From: Flavobacteriales bacterium
GTDB lineage: Bacteria > Bacteroidota > Bacteroidia > Flavobacteriales_F > PHOS-HE28
Direction of reading: 5' to 3'
Assembly: GCA_016715995.1 (NCBI GenBank)
Contig: JADJXF010000022.1
Span: forward strand, 27,275 to 91,274
DNA length: 64,000 nucleotides
Position 1 is the first letter of the stretch; each line of letters begins with the position of its first letter. The notes beneath the pieces are model-generated. The model was not told the DNA's origin. It saw only the letters and a program-made list of their open reading frames with translations, and did no database searches. Shown here piece by piece: positions 10,181 to 18,322 of the stretch. Both the position numbers and the translations under genes were made by a program.

Positions 10181-10454
10181 TCCGCGACCTCACCCTTGGC
10201 TTCCCAAGGCATTTCCCACTTCTCAACACGGCCATGTGTGCCGCACGCTTGACTTGACCTTTCACACGGCAGCGGAACATCACTATCAGCGCCGTCCCGG
10301 GAACGCGCATGCAACAGCCGATGACGGAGCCCTCGTCCCTTCAGGGATGACGCATTCACCCATCATCATCCTCCGCACGTTCTTCGCACGGCCAGGCGTC
10401 ACGCTATTGATGAAGAATGTGCGCGCAGAGGCTTGTTCACTTCAATCGAACGAA

Positions 10455-10462
10455 TAGCTTTC
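10455..10462 (+). promoter_or_regulatory. Candidate -7 element (TAGCTTTC) for the S8 protease
   Basis: Matches TAnnTTT with C in the last position. A TTG at 10433-10435 gives a 19-nt spacer, within the 17-23 nt known for Bacteroidota primary-sigma promoters. The ATG follows 20 nt later. Confidence 0.5.
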
Positions 10463-10482
10463 GGAGCACTAAACCCCACCCC

Positions 10483-12027
10483 ATGCACCGCCTCACCGCA
10501 CTCGTTCTTCTGATTCTTCTCGTTGCCGCCTGCCGACGCGAACAATTGACCGATGCAGTCACACCGCAGGGTCCGATCCTTCAGGAGCGCCAAGATCCTT
10601 TACCTATGCCGCAAGGCGATCCGCTCGCGCAGGACGACTTGGACCGGCTCGTGGTGCGCACGCTGGAAGAGCGGAACGATTTCAGATGGGAATGGATGGA
10701 CCTGCACGTGTTGTGGAGCGCCGTTCAGTACAACGACCATAGCCTCGCCATCGGCTATCAGCCTGCCGGAGCAACAGGTGTCGACGACATCCTGCATGAA
10801 GTTGATATTCGGAGCGGCGCGTGGAAGGACGTGCATGACGCGCTGCTGGAGCGCATCATCGCCCTGCTGAATCAGGACCGTGCGGATGACCTGATCACGC
10901 TCGATGATATCCTGGTGGAGGACGACCCGGCCCTGCCGATCATCACGCTCCGGCTCACGGACAAGCGTGTGATCACGTGGCTGCGGAACCTGCGCAACGT
11001 GCGCTATGTGGAACCATTGGATTACTGGCCGGCATTTGCCGATGAGCAGCGCAGCACCAGCGGATGCAGCCCATCCACCACGGCCGTGAATGCCGCCGAT
11101 GTATCCACGATCACCCCGAATGCCCGCTTGCCCTGGAACTTCAACAACCACGGCATTCCGGCGGCATGGAGCAACGCCACAGGGTCGGGCATCACTGTGG
11201 GCGTCATCGATGCTGGCATCAGCGCCACTCAGCCTCTCATCGGCTCGGACTTCAACAACGGCGAAAGCAACGTGGGCCGGACCATTGCGGCGGGCTACAC
11301 GTTCGGCAACTCGGCCATGAGCACCTGCACGCATGGCACCAGCATGGCAGGCCAGGCCGTTGGCCCGCGCAATGTGAGTGGGGCCACCACGGGGGTGGCC
11401 TACCGTAGCAACCTCCGATTCATCCGTGCGTGTGAGGATGTGGTGCTGAATCTGAGCAGCGAGCGCACCGGCGTCAAGAACGCCTTGGTGGCGCTCGGGA
11501 ATGACAACAGCATCCGCGTGATCAGCATGAGCATTGGCACACCTTTCAGCAGCAGCGTGCTCACCGATGGCGTTAACTATGCCTACGGCAAAGGGAAGAT
11601 GATCATGGCTGCCGCAGGCACGAGTTTCAGTTGGACGAGCTGGTGGGGCGTGATCTATCCGGCAGCGCTGAGCAAGTGCGTTGCTGTCACTGGCGTGAAG
11701 GAGAATGGCAGCAAATGCGGCAGTTGCCATGACGGCAGCCAAGTGGACCTCACCATATGCATGGAACGCAACGCGAGCAGTTCCCGCAACTCGCTCAGCC
11801 TGCCTGCCAGCGGAACCGCGCCCACCTACATAGGTGGCAGCAGCAGCGCGACGGCAACAGCGGCGGGCATCGCGGCGCTCGTTTGGAGCGCGAGGCCATC
11901 CGCGACACGTGAACAAGTGCTGCAATGCCTCACCAGCACGGCGCAGTTCGCCAACGCGCCAAGCAGCACCAAGGGCTACGGCAATATCAACGCGGCCGCC
12001 GCTGTGAATTGCGCCTTGGCACCATGA
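10483..12027 (+). CDS. Subtilisin-like (S8) serine protease, lipoprotein
   Basis: 514 residues from the ATG at 10483; a longer frame from 10417 exists, but this start gives a lipoprotein signal peptide with lipobox LVAAC, so the protein should be membrane-anchored. Residues 25-190 or so look like a propeptide with an acidic, mixed sequence. The catalytic domain has the S8 triad: Asp243 in GVIDAGIS, His284 in CTHGTSMAG, and Ser454 in a GSSSATATAAG block. The last block replaces the usual GTSMATPHVAG, so the proline after the nucleophile is missing, but the serine and flanking glycines are kept. No T9SS sorting domain is seen. It stands alone, divergent from the adhesin gene. The substrate is unknown. 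Confidence 0.87.
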   Translation: MHRLTALVLLILLVAACRREQLTDAVTPQGPILQERQDPLPMPQGDPLAQDDLDRLVVRTLEERNDFRWEWMDLHVLWSAVQYNDHSLAIGYQPAGATGVDDILHEVDIRSGAWKDVHDALLERIIALLNQDRADDLITLDDILVEDDPALPIITLRLTDKRVITWLRNLRNVRYVEPLDYWPAFADEQRSTSGCSPSTTAVNAADVSTITPNARLPWNFNNHGIPAAWSNATGSGITVGVIDAGISATQPLIGSDFNNGESNVGRTIAAGYTFGNSAMSTCTHGTSMAGQAVGPRNVSGATTGVAYRSNLRFIRACEDVVLNLSSERTGVKNALVALGNDNSIRVISMSIGTPFSSSVLTDGVNYAYGKGKMIMAAAGTSFSWTSWWGVIYPAALSKCVAVTGVKENGSKCGSCHDGSQVDLTICMERNASSSRNSLSLPASGTAPTYIGGSSSATATAAGIAALVWSARPSATREQVLQCLTSTAQFANAPSSTKGYGNINAAAAVNCALAP

Positions 12028-12139
12028 TCTGACCTAATGCTCCAGCCGACGTTGGCCGCAGCGGCCCGCGTCCAGGACGCTCCGGTGGCTGCACGGCCGA
12101 CACCGTTGGCCGAGCCATCCATACCATTCAACGTATTTT

Positions 12140-12155
12140 TTAGTTGTTCAACTAA
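12140..12155. promoter_or_regulatory. Perfect palindrome, candidate BlaI-type operator
   Basis: TTAGTTG-TT-CAACTAA is a perfect 7-bp inverted repeat with a 2-bp centre, 21 bp upstream of the repressor start. A further half site TTAGTTAATA lies at 12160-12169. The patch is AT-rich in a GC-rich genome. BlaI/MecI-family repressors bind dyad operators in their own promoters, so this is the obvious candidate for autoregulation. Confidence 0.65.
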
Positions 12156-12176
12156 TTTCTTAGTTAATATTGGTCA

Positions 12177-12545
12177 ATGGAGCGATTGACCAAGGCGGAG
12201 GAACAGGTAATGCAGGTGCTCTGGCGGCTCGGGCCGTCCTTCGTGAAGGATGTCACGGCGGCCATGCCCAAGCCCAAGCCGGCTTTGACCACAGTGAGCA
12301 CCATCGTGCGGATACTGGAGGAGAAAGGCTTCGTCGGACACGAGGCCTTTGGCCGGAGCCACCGCTACTTCGCACGTGTGACCAAGGAGGTTTATGGTAG
12401 CCGTTCGATGAAGCGACTGCTCCAGGACTATTTCTCCGGATCCCCAGGCAACCTCCTCTCCTTCTTCATCGAACGCGAGGATCTGAACGCGCAGGAATTG
12501 GACGAGCTGCTCCGATTGATAAAGCAACGGAAACAACACGAATGA
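12177..12545 (+). CDS. BlaI/MecI/CopY family transcriptional repressor
   Basis: 122 residues, the normal length for this family. The N-terminal winged helix-turn-helix is clear: LTKAEEQVMQVLW, then PALTTVSTIVRILEEKGFV and a wing with HRYFARVTKE. The C-terminal part (about 80-122) is the dimerisation region, which in BlaI is cleaved or destabilised when the membrane sensor is triggered. The gene overlaps the M56 sensor gene by 4 bp (ATGA), so the two are translationally coupled. No beta-lactamase or mecA-like gene is nearby, so this is probably a general envelope-stress pair of the kind common in Bacteroidota rather than a resistance locus (inference). The operator candidate is just upstream. 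Confidence 0.92.
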   Translation: MERLTKAEEQVMQVLWRLGPSFVKDVTAAMPKPKPALTTVSTIVRILEEKGFVGHEAFGRSHRYFARVTKEVYGSRSMKRLLQDYFSGSPGNLLSFFIEREDLNAQELDELLRLIKQRKQHE

Positions 12546-13681
12546 TGGAACCGATCATCTGGTATCTGAAGGCGAATGCCACGATGGCCATCCTGCTCGG
12601 CGCTTACCTCATTGCCCTGCGCAAGGAAACCTGGTTCGCGGCGAGGCGCGCGTGGCTCCTGGCGATGGCGTTCCTGTCCTTGACGCTGCCACTCCTGTCG
12701 TTCCCAACCGGATCAGCACCTGCGCTTCCCTTCACCCTGCCTGCATTCACCATGAGTCCGGAGCTTGCCTCAACCAGCGTCGGATTCCCTTGGCTCAAGG
12801 CTTTGGTCTTGTTGCATGCACTCGTGTCAGTGATGCTCATCGCACGGTTAGTCATGCGATTCATCAATGCCCTTCACCGTATTCAAGCGGGTTCACATGA
12901 GGCTGCCTCCTTCTTCAATCGCATCCATCTGCCCTCCGCGATCAACGAACGCGACCGAGCGGCCGTGCTGGCGCACGAGCATGCACATGCTCGACAGGGC
13001 CATTCCTTTGATGTGCTCGCGTTCGAGCTTCTGTCGGCACTCTGCTGGAGCAACCCGCTCTGGCGCCGTGCCGTGCACGAGCTAAGGTTGGTGCACGAGC
13101 ACCTGGCTGACGCGGCGGCTGCGCCATCTTCAGCGGATTATCCGGAACTGCTCATCGCACGCGCAATGCGGGTCTCCACTAGCGCGCTGCATCACGGATT
13201 CAACCAGTCTAACCTCAAAACACGATTGCTCATGTTGCAGAACAAGCGTTCACCCAAACGGGCGATGCCCAAATTGCTCTGGTTCGCGCCGGCTCTCCTG
13301 CTGGCCACTGCGCTCACTTCCGCCGAAGTGCTTCCCCCTGCCGGCCGACCGGCGGATGCCGTTGCCTTTGCTGGCGGTGGCCGACCCGCTGAATTCCCTG
13401 GTGGCATGGATGCACTGATGCGCTTCCTGTCGGCCACAATCGTTTACCCTGAGCGCGCGGTGAAGGAGGGCGTGGAAGGAACATTGCATGTTTCCTTCAC
13501 CATCAACGCCAGCGGGAAAGTGTCGCATGCTACGGTGAAACGTGGCATTCGGGAAGACTTGGATAAGGAAGGACTGCGCGTGGTGAATGCCATGCCGGAT
13601 TGGAAACCCGCCGTCGCCAACGGCAAGTCCGTCGATTCGGAAATGACACTGCCGATCACTTTCAAGCTGCCCGTCAAGTAG
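12542..13681 (+). CDS. M56 (BlaR1-like) membrane metallopeptidase with TonB C-terminal domain
   Basis: 379 residues. Transmembrane segments lie at about 8-25, 37-52, 80-102 and 240-258. The zinc protease motif HExxH is at residues 145-149 (HEHAH), followed by a second acidic helix with LVHEHLADAAA that fits the M56 family. The C-terminal 100 residues (FPGGMDALMRFL, then YPERAVKEGVEGTLHVSF) form a TonB C-terminal domain in place of the penicillin-sensing domain of true BlaR1. This is the usual Bacteroidota BlaR1-like protein. It likely senses an envelope signal and relieves repression by the BlaI protein encoded just upstream. The signal is unknown. Confidence 0.9.
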   Translation: MMEPIIWYLKANATMAILLGAYLIALRKETWFAARRAWLLAMAFLSLTLPLLSFPTGSAPALPFTLPAFTMSPELASTSVGFPWLKALVLLHALVSVMLIARLVMRFINALHRIQAGSHEAASFFNRIHLPSAINERDRAAVLAHEHAHARQGHSFDVLAFELLSALCWSNPLWRRAVHELRLVHEHLADAAAAPSSADYPELLIARAMRVSTSALHHGFNQSNLKTRLLMLQNKRSPKRAMPKLLWFAPALLLATALTSAEVLPPAGRPADAVAFAGGGRPAEFPGGMDALMRFLSATIVYPERAVKEGVEGTLHVSFTINASGKVSHATVKRGIREDLDKEGLRVVNAMPDWKPAVANGKSVDSEMTLPITFKLPVK

Positions 13682-13744
13682 GTGGCATGGAGGTCATTGA
13701 TCAACGTCAGGTGAATTGTGGGCCGGGGTCTCGAACTTGGCGCC

Positions 13745-14575
13745 ATGATGGTTCCGAATCGCCTGCAACGCATCTTCCACCCAACGAACCTGGAGGCGGA
13801 GTCTGAAAGCGCCTTCCTGCACGCGCTGCGCCTGGCAGTGGCGGGTCCGGCTACCCTCACGGTGCTGCATGTTGGCGCGAAGGCCGATCTCTCCATGGGT
13901 GCCTTGCCGCACGTTCGGAGCACCCTGCGCAAATGGGGAATCATCGAGCGGGAGAACGGGTCCGATGAGCTGAGCGCGAGAGGCATCGGTGTTCGGAAGG
14001 TGCTCGCCACCGGGGATCCCTTGCAGGCCTGTTTGGAGCACCTCACGGAGCATCAGACCGACTTGGTTGTGCTGCATACCCACCAGCGTGAAGGGCGCAT
14101 GGCGTGGTTCCACGGCCGCGTGGCAGAGCCTATGGCGCGGGAAGCCCGACTGCCCACCTTGATCGTGCCGGGGCGTGCGAAGGGATTCGTGGACGCCACG
14201 ACCGGTGCGCTGAAGCTGCATCGCGTGCTCGTCCCGATCGCCTCGATGCCGTCCGCTGCTGATGCAATCGCCTTGGCCGGATGGGTGGCCGATGTGTTGA
14301 AGGCCGATCACGGACGGTTCACGCTTCTTCACGTCGGCTCGGGGGGTCATGCCCCCCAGGTGCATCCTCCAAAACGGCCGGGTTGGGAATGGACCATGAC
14401 GCTGCGCGATGGCGACGTGGTGCAGGAGATTGTTCGCGCGGAAAAGGAACTTCGACCGGACTTGGTGGTGATGACCACCAAGGGCCACGACGGTTTCCTC
14501 GATGCGCTGCGCGGCAGCCACACCGAACGGGTGCTCCGCCAGATTGATTGTCCCATGCTCACCGCCGTGGCCTGA
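13745..14575 (+). CDS. Universal stress protein with two Usp domains
   Basis: 276 residues from the ATG at 13745; an upstream GTG at 13718 is possible but less likely. Two Usp-like domains lie in tandem. The first (about 1-140) has LTVLHVGAK and DLVVLHTHQ strands and ends PTLIVPG. The second (about 155-275) has RVLVPIAS, FTLLHVGSG and DLVVMTTKGHDG, then a G-S-H-T-E-R-V-L turn that resembles the nucleotide-binding loop of ATP-binding Usp proteins. Tandem Usp proteins are common in Bacteroidota. The product is cytosolic. The specific stress is not evident from the neighbours. Confidence 0.82.
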   Translation: MMVPNRLQRIFHPTNLEAESESAFLHALRLAVAGPATLTVLHVGAKADLSMGALPHVRSTLRKWGIIERENGSDELSARGIGVRKVLATGDPLQACLEHLTEHQTDLVVLHTHQREGRMAWFHGRVAEPMAREARLPTLIVPGRAKGFVDATTGALKLHRVLVPIASMPSAADAIALAGWVADVLKADHGRFTLLHVGSGGHAPQVHPPKRPGWEWTMTLRDGDVVQEIVRAEKELRPDLVVMTTKGHDGFLDALRGSHTERVLRQIDCPMLTAVA

Positions 14576-14633
14576 GTCCCGGCTGCCAAGCCCCGGTACG
14601 ATCATTGCAGACCAATATTCGAAACCCCACGCC

Positions 14634-15596
14634 ATGAAGACCCTGCTGCTCATCGGTACCATCATTATCCATGGTCACGCCTTCGCCCAACCCCAGCAAT
14701 CGGATAGCACCGGTCTGGCCGGCGACCATTTCAGCCTGCGCGGCGCATTGGAGATGTTCCGCCAATCCAGCGACCTGGAATCCTTCGAGCGGTCATTGAA
14801 CGCCGAGGAACAGCGCGTAAACAACCTTGACCTCGATGGGAACGGGAAGGTGGATTACGTGCATGTGCGCACGCATGCCGATGGCGATGCTCGTGTGATT
14901 GTACTGCAAGTGGCCTTAGGCACGGAAGACCTCCAGGACGTGGCGGCCATTGAGATGGAGAAGACGGGCGAGGGCGTGGTGCTGGTGCAGATCCGGGGCG
15001 ATGAGGTGCTCTATCCCGAGAACACCATCGTGGAACCGATGGAAGAGGCCAAGGAGAATGGGGGCAAGCGTGGCGGACCCTCTATGGCACCAATGCAGGT
15101 CACGGTATGGATGAATGTATGGGCCTGGCCATCGGTGCAGTGGTGCTACGGGCCCATGTGGTGGGAGTGGTCATCGCCGTGGTATTGGGGCTATTACCCG
15201 CCGTGGTATCGGCCATGGAGCCCTTGGGGCTGGAGCGTGTGGTGGGGCTACCCGAGGCCTTACTGGGGCTGGTACCATCACGCACCTTACTGCCGCGTGA
15301 CACATGCGCACAGCGTGTACGCGCATCGCCGCAGCATATCGGCCACGGTGCAGCGTCGCGATGACGTGAGGCGGCAGATGCGGCCTGCCACCCAGGACGC
15401 GCGGCCCGGTGATAAGGGGGCAATCGAAAAGGACGAACGGAACAAACAGCCTGTCCGCAAGCCTGAGAAAGCGCCCGCTACGAAACCCGTGAGGAAGCCT
15501 ACCGAACGCACTGCTCCACCGAAGCAGCCGCAGCGCACCGCACCGCCTTCCAAACCACCTACCCGGCAACCGGGCCGGGCACCGGGCAAGCGTTGA
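14634..15596 (+). CDS. Secreted protein with a tryptophan-rich central segment, unknown function
   Basis: 320 residues from the ATG at 14634, chosen for the signal peptide (MKTLLLIGTIIIHGHAFAQ). Residues 35-150 or so contain LDLDGNGKVDYVHVRTH and a predicted alpha/beta fold seen in other uncharacterised Bacteroidota secreted proteins. Residues about 160-215 are extremely rich in aromatic residues, with about 16 tryptophans plus many tyrosines and prolines. The tail, about 230-320, is strongly basic and proline/lysine/threonine-rich (KPVRKPTE, APPKQPQRTAPPSKP). No enzyme motif is visible. The DGNGKVD segment could bind calcium. I do not recognise a function. Confidence 0.75.
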   Translation: MKTLLLIGTIIIHGHAFAQPQQSDSTGLAGDHFSLRGALEMFRQSSDLESFERSLNAEEQRVNNLDLDGNGKVDYVHVRTHADGDARVIVLQVALGTEDLQDVAAIEMEKTGEGVVLVQIRGDEVLYPENTIVEPMEEAKENGGKRGGPSMAPMQVTVWMNVWAWPSVQWCYGPMWWEWSSPWYWGYYPPWYRPWSPWGWSVWWGYPRPYWGWYHHAPYCRVTHAHSVYAHRRSISATVQRRDDVRRQMRPATQDARPGDKGAIEKDERNKQPVRKPEKAPATKPVRKPTERTAPPKQPQRTAPPSKPPTRQPGRAPGKR

Positions 15597-15699
15597 ACAC
15601 CCATTTCGATCGTGGCGCATTCTTGTTTGATGCGCGCGCTTTCTTTGGTTGGCCGTGAGAGGAGGATCAAACCACTACCGAGCGTCGCGGTCCTAGGCC

Positions 15700-15707
15700 T
15701 ACATTCC
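15700..15707 (+). promoter_or_regulatory. Candidate -7 element (TACATTCC), near-leaderless start
   Basis: A TAnnTT-type element ending 5 nt before the ATG at 15713. If it is used, transcription would begin at or next to the start codon. No clear TTG lies at the expected distance. Confidence 0.4.
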
Positions 15708-15712
15708 ACGTT

Positions 15713-16942
15713 ATGCGCCTACTCGCGCTCTCCACCCGGTTGCTCTTCAGCCTACCCCTGCTGAGCCAAGGACCAATCGTCACATCGTGGATCATCAATC
15801 CGGGTGGGGAAACCGGGTATGGCGGATTCGCGACCAACGTCCAGTCGGTTCATTATACCGCAAGCGATGCATACGTGAGCGCGACGTGCATCCCGGGTTA
15901 CGACATCGGACCATGGACCCAAAACCCCAACCTGCCCGCCAATCAAGATTTCTGCTTCAGGCTGACGCGCAATCCCATACAGAATACAGGCACCTTGGTG
16001 AATACGCCATTGGGCCACATCGGCGTATGGCGCAATGGGGTGAGCATCTTCAATGCGAAGGATGGGATGAGCTACAACAACCTGGGAATCTGGAACCGCG
16101 ATGCACGGGTATTCGAGGGCGTGAGCTTCGATGCCTGCCTTGGGCATCCGGCACCCAACGGCGAATATCATCACCATGTGAGCCCCAACTGCCTCTACGA
16201 CCATATGGATGAGATGCAGCACAGCGACCTCATCGGCTACGCGTTCGATGGCTTCCCCATCTATGGGGCGCATGGCTTCGCGAACGCCGATGGGAGCGGC
16301 GGCCTCACCCGCATGCGCAGCGGCTATCAGCTCAGGAGCATCACCGAGCGCACCACCCTTCCGAATGGAACCGCCTTGCCAGCGAATCAATACGGGCCGT
16401 CCATCGGCGGGCAGTACCCGCTCGGCGCGTTTCTGGAGGATTACGTGTACACCGTCGGCTCCGGAGACCTTGACGCGCACAACGGCCGATACTGCGTGAC
16501 GCCGGATTATCCAAGTGGCACATACGCCTACTTCGTGACGCTTGATGCTGCGTATCAAGCCGCCTTCCCCTACGTACTCGGACCAACTTACTACGGCACC
16601 GTTCAGTCCGGCAACACCGGGCCGGGCAGCGGGCACAACACCATTCCGGGTAACGCAGTGCTCTATGATCCATCCGCTACCTCCAGCATCACGCGCACCA
16701 TCGCGAGCGACAACGCTGCGATCTTCCCCAATCCAGCGCGCGAGATCATTACCGTGTCGAGCGCAGAACCCATGCGGTTCATCACGATCTCTGATGCACT
16801 CGGACGGATTGTCCACATGCAGCAAGCGGGAGCTTCTCGCTCATCTTACTTTAAGGTGGAAGGGCTTGTGAACGGAACTTATCTGGTCCTGGTGGAGCTC
16901 TCTGACGGTTCGATGGCCAGCAGCCGGTTCATCAAACACTGA
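15713..16942 (+). CDS. YHYH-domain protein with T9SS type-A sorting domain
   Basis: 409 residues. A short signal peptide is followed by a domain with SFDACLGHPAPNGEYHHHVSP and LIGYAFDGFPIYG, the hallmarks of the YHYH protein family, secreted proteins of unknown activity that often occur near metal or phosphate functions. The last 75 or so residues (AIFPNPAREIITV, then ISDALGRIV, GLVNGTYLVLVE and SSRFIKH) are a T9SS type-A C-terminal sorting domain, so the protein should be exported to the surface or released. The histidine cluster could bind a metal (inference). It is monocistronic, between the tryptophan-rich protein and the convergent sucAB operon. Confidence 0.87.
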   Translation: MRLLALSTRLLFSLPLLSQGPIVTSWIINPGGETGYGGFATNVQSVHYTASDAYVSATCIPGYDIGPWTQNPNLPANQDFCFRLTRNPIQNTGTLVNTPLGHIGVWRNGVSIFNAKDGMSYNNLGIWNRDARVFEGVSFDACLGHPAPNGEYHHHVSPNCLYDHMDEMQHSDLIGYAFDGFPIYGAHGFANADGSGGLTRMRSGYQLRSITERTTLPNGTALPANQYGPSIGGQYPLGAFLEDYVYTVGSGDLDAHNGRYCVTPDYPSGTYAYFVTLDAAYQAAFPYVLGPTYYGTVQSGNTGPGSGHNTIPGNAVLYDPSATSSITRTIASDNAAIFPNPAREIITVSSAEPMRFITISDALGRIVHMQQAGASRSSYFKVEGLVNGTYLVLVELSDGSMASSRFIKH

Positions 16943-17020
16943 CGTTCGTCTTTAACCGGACAGGTAGTTTCCTTGACGCCAAGTCCTGTGCTTCAAGTAG
17001 AGAATCAGGAATTTGCCGGT

Positions 17021-18262
17021 TCAGAGCCCCAACAACACCTCCCCGGGGTCCTGGCCGCCGAACACCATCTTGTCGGGACCCTCGAGCATCTGCTTCACGG
17101 CCATGAGGAAGCTCACGCTCTCCTTGCCGTCGATGATGCGGTGATCGTAGCTGAGCGCTACGTACATGACTGGGCGGATGACGACCTGGCCGTGTACCGC
17201 GACCGGCCTCTCCACGATGTTGTGCATGCCGAGGATCGCGCTCTGCGGCGGATTGAGGATGGGCGTGCTGAGCATGCTGCCGAACACGCCGCCGTTGGTG
17301 ATGGTGAAGGTGCCGCCGGTCATCTCGTCGATGCTGAGCTTGCCATCGCGGGCCTTCACCGCGAGTTCCTTGATCTTCGATTCGATCTCTGCGAGGGTCA
17401 TCTTCTCCGCGTTGCGCACCACGGGTACCATCAGGCCTTTCGGTGAGCTCACCGCAATGCCTATGTCGGCGTAGTCGTGCAGGATCATCTCCTCGCCGTC
17501 GATGTGCGCATTCACCTGCGGGAAGAGGCGCAGCGCTTCGGTCACCGCCTTGGTGAAGAAGCTCATGAAGCCGAGGTTCACGCCGTGCGCCTCTTTGAAC
17601 TTGTCCTTGTACTTGTCGCGCAGCGCCATCACCGCGCTCATGTCCACCTCGTTGAAGGTGGTGAGCATCGCGGTCTGGTTCTTCACGGCCACCAGGCGCT
17701 CGGCCACCTTCTTGCGGAGCGTGGTCATCTTCTGGCGGCTCTGGTTGCGCGTTCCGCCCCAGCCGTTCAGCGCAATCGCATCGGCCTTCACGCCGCCAGC
17801 CACGTACGCCGCCACATCGCTCTTGGTGATGCGCCCGTTGGGCCCGCTGCCTTTCACCTTGTCGGCGCTCACGCCTTTGTCGTCGAGCATCGCTTTGGCC
17901 ACCGGCGTAACTGACCGGTTGTCGGTTGTTGGTTGTCGGTTGTCGGGCGGGGCGGTGGAAGCCACAACCTCCTTCTTCACCTCCTTCTCCACCTTCACCT
18001 CTTTCGCCTTGGGCTCGGCTTTGAACGCGGTATCCACCTTCACCACCACATCGCCAACGTTCACGGTCTGGTCCTCCTTCGCGAGCAGCTGCACTTTGCC
18101 TTCGGCTTCTGCGCTCAGCTCCAAGGTGGCCTTGTCGCTATCGATCTCGCCCAGCACCTGGTCCTTGCTCACCACATCGCCGTCCTTCACCATCCATCGC
18201 GCGATGCGCACTTCGCTGATGCTCTCTCCGGGGCTGGGTACTTTGATATCGACTATCGCCAT
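17021..18262 (-). CDS. sucB: Dihydrolipoyllysine succinyltransferase, E2 of 2-oxoglutarate dehydrogenase
   Basis: 413 residues, the normal size for E2o. The N-terminal lipoyl domain has the lipoate lysine in GEIDSDKATLE (Lys44). An alanine/lysine-rich linker leads to the E1/E3-binding domain (VTPVAKAMLDDKG, then GRITKSDVAAY, about 135-175). The C-terminal acyltransferase domain ends with SYDHRIIDG, giving catalytic His374 and Asp378. It transfers succinyl groups to CoA in the TCA cycle. It lies 60 bp downstream of sucA. The interdomain linker (PPDNRQPTTDNRS) is encoded by four tandem GGTTGTY heptamers, unusual for coding DNA and described separately. Confidence 0.97.
   Translation of the reverse strand: MAIVDIKVPSPGESISEVRIARWMVKDGDVVSKDQVLGEIDSDKATLELSAEAEGKVQLLAKEDQTVNVGDVVVKVDTAFKAEPKAKEVKVEKEVKKEVVASTAPPDNRQPTTDNRSVTPVAKAMLDDKGVSADKVKGSGPNGRITKSDVAAYVAGGVKADAIALNGWGGTRNQSRQKMTTLRKKVAERLVAVKNQTAMLTTFNEVDMSAVMALRDKYKDKFKEAHGVNLGFMSFFTKAVTEALRLFPQVNAHIDGEEMILHDYADIGIAVSSPKGLMVPVVRNAEKMTLAEIESKIKELAVKARDGKLSIDEMTGGTFTITNGGVFGSMLSTPILNPPQSAILGMHNIVERPVAVHGQVVIRPVMYVALSYDHRIIDGKESVSFLMAVKQMLEGPDKMVFGGQDPGEVLLGL
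17917..17944. repeat. Four tandem heptamers GGTTGT(C/T) inside sucB
   Basis: The plus strand reads GGTTGTC, GGTTGTT, GGTTGTC, GGTTGTC without interruption. On the coding strand these are RACAACC units encoding part of the flexible linker between the lipoyl and E1/E3-binding domains. The same core (GGTTGNN) recurs in the adjacent spacers. Confidence 0.85.
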
Positions 18263-18291
18263 GTTGGGAGGTTGAGGGTTGAGAGGTTGGC
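18262..18291. repeat. GGTTGNN heptamers in the sucA-sucB spacer
   Basis: Two perfect in-phase units GGTTGAG-GGTTGAG (18270-18283) are flanked by GTTGGGA and, one base out of phase, GGTTGGC. They lie just upstream of the sucB start on the minus strand, where the leader would read NNCAACC repeats. Confidence 0.75.
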
Positions 18292-18322
18292 TACGCTGAA
18301 TCGTGGTCGCTGATTGGAGTGC

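Larger units (their letters stand above)
9969..10482. other. Intergenic region between the giant adhesin and the S8 protease
   Basis: A 514-bp divergent intergenic region. It holds one promoter-like -7 element for each side (10173-10180 minus and 10455-10462 plus). An inverted repeat CCTTGG-CTTC-CCAAGG at 10194-10209 overlaps a possible -33 TTG for the minus promoter. Short open frames here have arginine-rich, unbiased composition and no start context, and I do not believe they code. Confidence 0.6.

Noticed and set aside
10048..10359. 103-codon minus-strand frame in the adhesin-protease spacer
   Set aside because: Composition is Arg/Ser/Pro-rich without hydrophobic pattern or motif, it starts in no recognisable context, and it overlaps a better-supported promoter element.
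12054..12066. GGCCGC-A-GCGGCC palindrome after the S8 protease as a terminator
   Set aside because: The loop would be one base, there is no U-tract, and the palindrome is short for such a GC-rich region.
13694..14665. 323-codon frame antisense to the universal stress protein
   Set aside because: The plus-strand frame encodes clear Usp motifs; the antisense product has none and is His/Gly/Arg-rich, as expected of antisense GC-rich DNA.
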